This document shows positions 4,145 to 6,198 of a stretch of 6,198 nt of DNA, piece after piece; the stretch's first letter is position 1; each line of letters starts with the position of its first letter. The notes below the pieces were generated by a model that worked only from the letters and a program-made list of their open reading frames with translations, did not search any database and had not been told where the DNA came from. This DNA is from Cyanobacteria bacterium OH_CBB_238 (GTDB taxonomy: Bacteria; Cyanobacteriota; Vampirovibrionia; Gastranaerophilales; Gastranaerophilaceae): positions 1-6,198 of the forward strand of contig JAEYQN010000183.1 in NCBI GenBank assembly GCA_023409995.1, read 5' to 3'. The translations under genes were made by a program, and so were the position numbers.

Positions 4145-4477
4145 TTGTATGACTTTGCAGCTTTCGGGCAAGCCATAAAAGCAGCGCGGACAGGCAGAAA
4201 TGAAAGCCGCAAGAAAGTAAGCGACGAAATGAACATTTCCCCTCGCTACCTTGCGAATATTGAAAACAAAGGGCAACAGCCAAGCCTGCAAATCTTTTAT
4301 GAGCTTGTAACCCGTTATGACATATCCGTAGACCAATTCTTTTTCCCGGATAAGACAGCGGAAAAATCGACGCAAAGGCGGCAGCTCGACACGCTGCTTG
4401 ACAGCATGAGCGATAAGGGCATACGGATTGTTACCGCAACAGCGAAAGAAATTGCAGAAGTCGAAAACGAAAACTGA
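4145..4477 (+). CDS. XRE-family helix-turn-helix regulator of the element (about 110 aa), start unresolved
   Basis: This Cro/CI-type regulator is seen next to mobilisation genes in Tn1549-like elements. Residues about 7-62 form the helix-turn-helix: FGQAIKAARTGRNESRKKV, DEMNISPRYLANIENKGQQP, then SLQIFYELVTRYDISVDQFF. A tail of about 40 residues ends EIAEVENEN. The downstream part is intact, but the start is not. The coordinates use TTG 4145, which has no ribosome site. In frame, the coding sense seems to extend upstream (AKRPVPL from 4127) to a TGA at 4115, with only ATT, ATT and ATA as possible starts. Either an ATG became ATA at 4124, or one base was gained in the A5 run at 4129-4133. It is followed by a terminator and probably represses mobilisation or its own transcription (inference). 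Confidence 0.75.
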   Translation: MYDFAAFGQAIKAARTGRNESRKKVSDEMNISPRYLANIENKGQQPSLQIFYELVTRYDISVDQFFFPDKTAEKSTQRRQLDTLLDSMSDKGIRIVTATAKEIAEVENEN

Positions 4478-4490
4478 ATAGGCTTAGGAA

Positions 4491-4527
4491 GCGTTGTAAT
4501 CTTTTTGAGATTGCAGCGTTTTTCTTT
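4491..4527 (+). terminator. Intrinsic terminator after the XRE regulator
   Basis: A 10-bp stem (4492-4501 with 4509-4518, including two G-T positions) encloses a seven-base loop and is followed by TTTTTTTCTTTT-like sequence (4519-4527). It begins 14 bases after the regulator stop and separates it from the oriT/mobC unit. Confidence 0.85.
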
Positions 4528-4707
4528 TGCGTAAGTTTGGCAAAACGGGGCTTTCCGTTGTAGTAGGGAATAAGGAAAAACTTTCATAGCAAGCATAGGA
4601 AGCGGGTACCCACTTCCGTATTTTCGCCCTCCTGCGCTGCGGCGCGTCGGTTGAAAATTGCTTGTTGGGAAGTGTCCCAAACCCTCGGAACGGAAAGGAG
4701 CGAAAGC
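4528..4707 (+). other. oriT: Probable origin of transfer (oriT) upstream of mobC
   Basis: This 180-base non-coding stretch between the terminator and mobC is dense in inverted repeats: AACGG/CCGTT (4544-4559); a 20-bp near-palindrome GGAAGCGGGTACCCACTTCC with one mismatched pair (4598-4617); a GC-rich CTGCGGCGCG segment (4637-4646); and TTGGGA-AGTG-TCCCAA (4665-4680), followed by ACCCTCGG. An inverted repeat shortly before a mobC-relaxase pair is the typical oriT setting for MOBP systems, with the nick expected just beyond the repeat. The region must also hold the mobC promoter, which I cannot place securely. The nick site cannot be determined from sequence alone. Confidence 0.65.
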
Positions 4708-5037
4708 ATGGACGGGCGCAAAAGGACGGTACAAATCAAATTCAGAGTAACGGAAGCAGAACGGGATTTAATTCTTGAAAAAATGAAGCTCATACCCACC
4801 CGGAACATGGCGGCATATCTTAGGAAGATTGCCATTGACGGGTACATCATTCAAGTAGACCATAGCGACATTAAGGCAATGACAGCGGAAATACAGAAAA
4901 TCGGTGTCAACGTCAATCAGATTGCAAAGCGTGTCAACGCGACGGGCAGCGTCTACCAAGAGGACATAGAGGAAATAAAGGGGGTGCTTGCGGAGATATG
5001 GCGGTTACAAAGATTAAGCCTGTTAAAAGCACGTTGA
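4708..5037 (+). CDS. mobC: MobC-type relaxosome accessory protein (109 aa)
   Basis: This is a small DNA-binding protein that assists the relaxase at oriT. Residues 5-45 look like a ribbon-helix-helix unit (KRTVQIKFRVTEAERDLI strand and helix, then NMAAYLRKIAIDGYI). The MobC hallmark GVNVNQIAKRVN is at 66-77, followed by a long C-terminal helix ending in a basic tail (LLKAR). The ATG at 4708 has AAAGGAG at a good distance; the open frame extends to 4651 but that part overlaps the oriT repeats and has no ribosome site. The gene overlaps the relaxase gene by 40 bases, so the two are coupled. Length is normal for the family. Confidence 0.88.
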   Translation: MDGRKRTVQIKFRVTEAERDLILEKMKLIPTRNMAAYLRKIAIDGYIIQVDHSDIKAMTAEIQKIGVNVNQIAKRVNATGSVYQEDIEEIKGVLAEIWRLQRLSLLKAR

Positions 5038-6198
5038 GCAAAGCCCTTGACTATATCCAAAATCCAGATAAGACGGACGGGAAAATGCTTGTGTCCTCTT
5101 TCGGCTGCGCCTATGAAACGGCAGACATTGAGTTTGAATATACCCTGTCGCAAGCTCTCCAAAAGGGCAACAATTTAGCCTTTCATTTGATACAGTCCTT
5201 TGAGCCGGGGGAAGTGGATTATGAAACCGCCCACAAAATCGGGCGGCAGCTTGCCGACGCAGTAACCAAAGGGCAGCATGAATATGTCTTGACGACGCAC
5301 ATTGACAAAGGACACGTTCATAACCACATTATTTTCTGCGCGGTCAATTTCGTAGACCACCACAAATACAATTCCAATAAGCGCAGCTATTACGGCATAC
5401 GGAACATGAGCGACAAGCTGTGCCGGGAAAATGGATTGTCTGTTGTCGTTCCCGGCAAAGGGAGTAAGGGAAAGAGCTATGCAGAGTATCAGGCAGAGAA
5501 AACGGGAACCAGTTGGAAAGGCAAGCTGAAAATCGCCGTTGACGCACTCATTCCCCAAGTATCAAGTTTTGAGGAACTACTACAACGGCTGCAAGCAGCG
5601 GGCTATGAGATAAAACCGGGGAAATATGTATCGTGCCGCGCTCCGGGGCAGGAACGGTTTACCCGCCTTAAAACCCTCGGCGCAGATTATACAGAGGAAG
5701 CCATAAGGGAACGGATAAGCGGCAAACGCGCCCGCGCCGGGAAAGCTCCACGCGCAGATCGGGGCGGCGTCAGTCTGCTTATTGATATTGAGAACAGTAT
5801 CAAAGCAGCGCAGAGCAAAGGTTATGAACAATGGGCGAAAATCCATAATCTGAAACAGGCAGCTAAGACCATGAATTTCTTGACGGAACATAAGATTGAA
5901 CAGTATGCGGATTTAACGGCAAGGATAGCGGAAATCCAGACAGAGAGCGAACAGGCCGCAGACGCATTGAAGAACGTCGAAAAGCGTCTTACGGATATGG
6001 CGGTCTTTATCAAGAATATTTCCACCTACCAAAAGACAAAACCTGTTTATGACGCATACCGTAAGGCAAAGAATAAAGAGAAATACCGCGCCGCACATGA
6101 GCGCGATATTATCCTCCATGAAGCCGCTGCAAGGGCTATGAAAGCGGCGGGCGTTACCAAGTTCCCCAACCTCGCTGCGCTGCAATCAGAGTATGAAG
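4998..6198 (+). CDS. MOBP-type relaxase/mobilisation nuclease, N-terminal 400 residues, cut by window edge
   Basis: This relaxase nicks oriT, stays covalently bound to the 5' end through a tyrosine and leads the strand into the recipient. The probable catalytic tyrosine is Y19 (LSKALDYIQNPDKT). Motif II-like FHLIQSFEPGE is at 63-72, and the metal-binding histidine motif HIDKGHVHNHI is at 101-111 (H101, H106, H108, H110). The nuclease domain covers about residues 1-240; beyond 250 comes a long charged helical region (SIKAAQSKGYEQWAKIHNLK and following) as in other Tn1549-type relaxases. The ATG at 4998 lies inside mobC with GGAG only two bases away, so coupling probably drives its translation; MAVTKIKPVK is a standard family start. 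The frame is open at 6198 and the C-terminus is missing. Confidence 0.93.
   Translation, partial: MAVTKIKPVKSTLSKALDYIQNPDKTDGKMLVSSFGCAYETADIEFEYTLSQALQKGNNLAFHLIQSFEPGEVDYETAHKIGRQLADAVTKGQHEYVLTTHIDKGHVHNHIIFCAVNFVDHHKYNSNKRSYYGIRNMSDKLCRENGLSVVVPGKGSKGKSYAEYQAEKTGTSWKGKLKIAVDALIPQVSSFEELLQRLQAAGYEIKPGKYVSCRAPGQERFTRLKTLGADYTEEAIRERISGKRARAGKAPRADRGGVSLLIDIENSIKAAQSKGYEQWAKIHNLKQAAKTMNFLTEHKIEQYADLTARIAEIQTESEQAADALKNVEKRLTDMAVFIKNISTYQKTKPVYDAYRKAKNKEKYRAAHERDIILHEAAARAMKAAGVTKFPNLAALQSEYE

Larger units (their letters stand above)
1..6198. mobile_element. Tn916/Tn1549-like integrative element, internal part with a metalloid-type cargo operon
   Basis: The gene set is diagnostic of a conjugative or mobilizable element: tyrosine integrase and excisionase at the left, the Tn916 Orf7/Orf8-like regulator pair next to them, and a regulator, MobC and MOBP relaxase reading rightward. 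Between the modules lies an AT-rich arsR/permease/thioredoxin operon. The Tn1549 family is known to have the same layout with vanB in the central slot, as Tn916 has tet(M). Neither element end is visible: the integrase runs off the left edge and the relaxase off the right. Whether the whole element carries its own conjugation machinery cannot be judged from this window. Confidence 0.85.

Noticed and set aside
4013..4375. Minus-strand 120-codon open frame starting MRRFFRCLIR
   Set aside because: Antisense to the XRE regulator and its leader; it has no ribosome site and no family features.
4315..4850. Minus-strand open frames over the XRE gene end, oriT region and mobC
   Set aside because: They cross a terminator and oriT repeats and oppose genes with clear family motifs; treated as antisense shadows.
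1..6198. CRISPR array, tRNA or rRNA genes, insertion sequence
   Set aside because: No regularly spaced repeats with unique spacers, no tRNA cloverleaf or rRNA sequence, and no transposase gene or terminal inverted repeats were visible on either strand.

Overview
The window is an internal piece of an integrative and conjugative (or mobilizable) element of the Tn916/Tn1549 type, from a low-to-mid-GC Bacillota, most likely a gut Clostridia host. This follows from the left-hand module: a tyrosine integrase with a basic excisionase just upstream, preceded by the paired Tn916 Orf7/Orf8-like regulators. It also follows from the right-hand module, an XRE regulator, a MobC accessory protein and a MOBP-type relaxase. 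The Shine-Dalgarno sites are strong (GGAGG-type) throughout. Both window edges cut genes: the integrase at the left and the relaxase at the right.

Layout. 1-535 (minus): integrase N-terminus and excisionase, three bases apart. 536-962: gene-poor but structured DNA with one possible 32-codon ORF, a bulged hairpin and repeated GCGTCGC heptamers. 963-1641 (minus): Orf8-like helix-turn-helix protein overlapping a sigma-70 region-4 protein. 1642-2129: control DNA with a 33-codon ORF behind a near-perfect Shine-Dalgarno, an intrinsic terminator between that ORF and the sigma gene, and a long terminator closing the cargo operon. 2130-4016 (minus): AT-rich cargo operon of ArsR repressor, ArsP-type permease and a Cys-rich thioredoxin-like protein, with a promoter whose spacer is a 16-bp palindrome. 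4010-4477 (plus): divergent promoter and XRE regulator with an unresolved start. 4491-4707: terminator and oriT-like repeats. 4708-6198 (plus): mobC overlapping the relaxase gene.

How it fits together. The cargo sits where related elements carry other resistance operons: tet(M) in Tn916, vanB in Tn1549. Its gene content suggests export of trivalent (organo)arsenicals or a related metalloid under ArsR control. The sigma/Orf8-like pair probably drives xis-int expression for excision. MobC and the relaxase process the oriT for transfer.

No wholly new system is evident. The most unusual points are: the thioredoxin-like protein has adjacent cysteines where a CxxC is expected, plus two more CC pairs; a near-identical 21-bp copy of the operator/-35 segment lies between arsR and the permease; the cargo promoter and the divergent promoter share one operator; the XRE regulator lacks a normal start codon at the cargo junction; and two small ORFs and a 427-bp structured segment lie in the regulatory arm.
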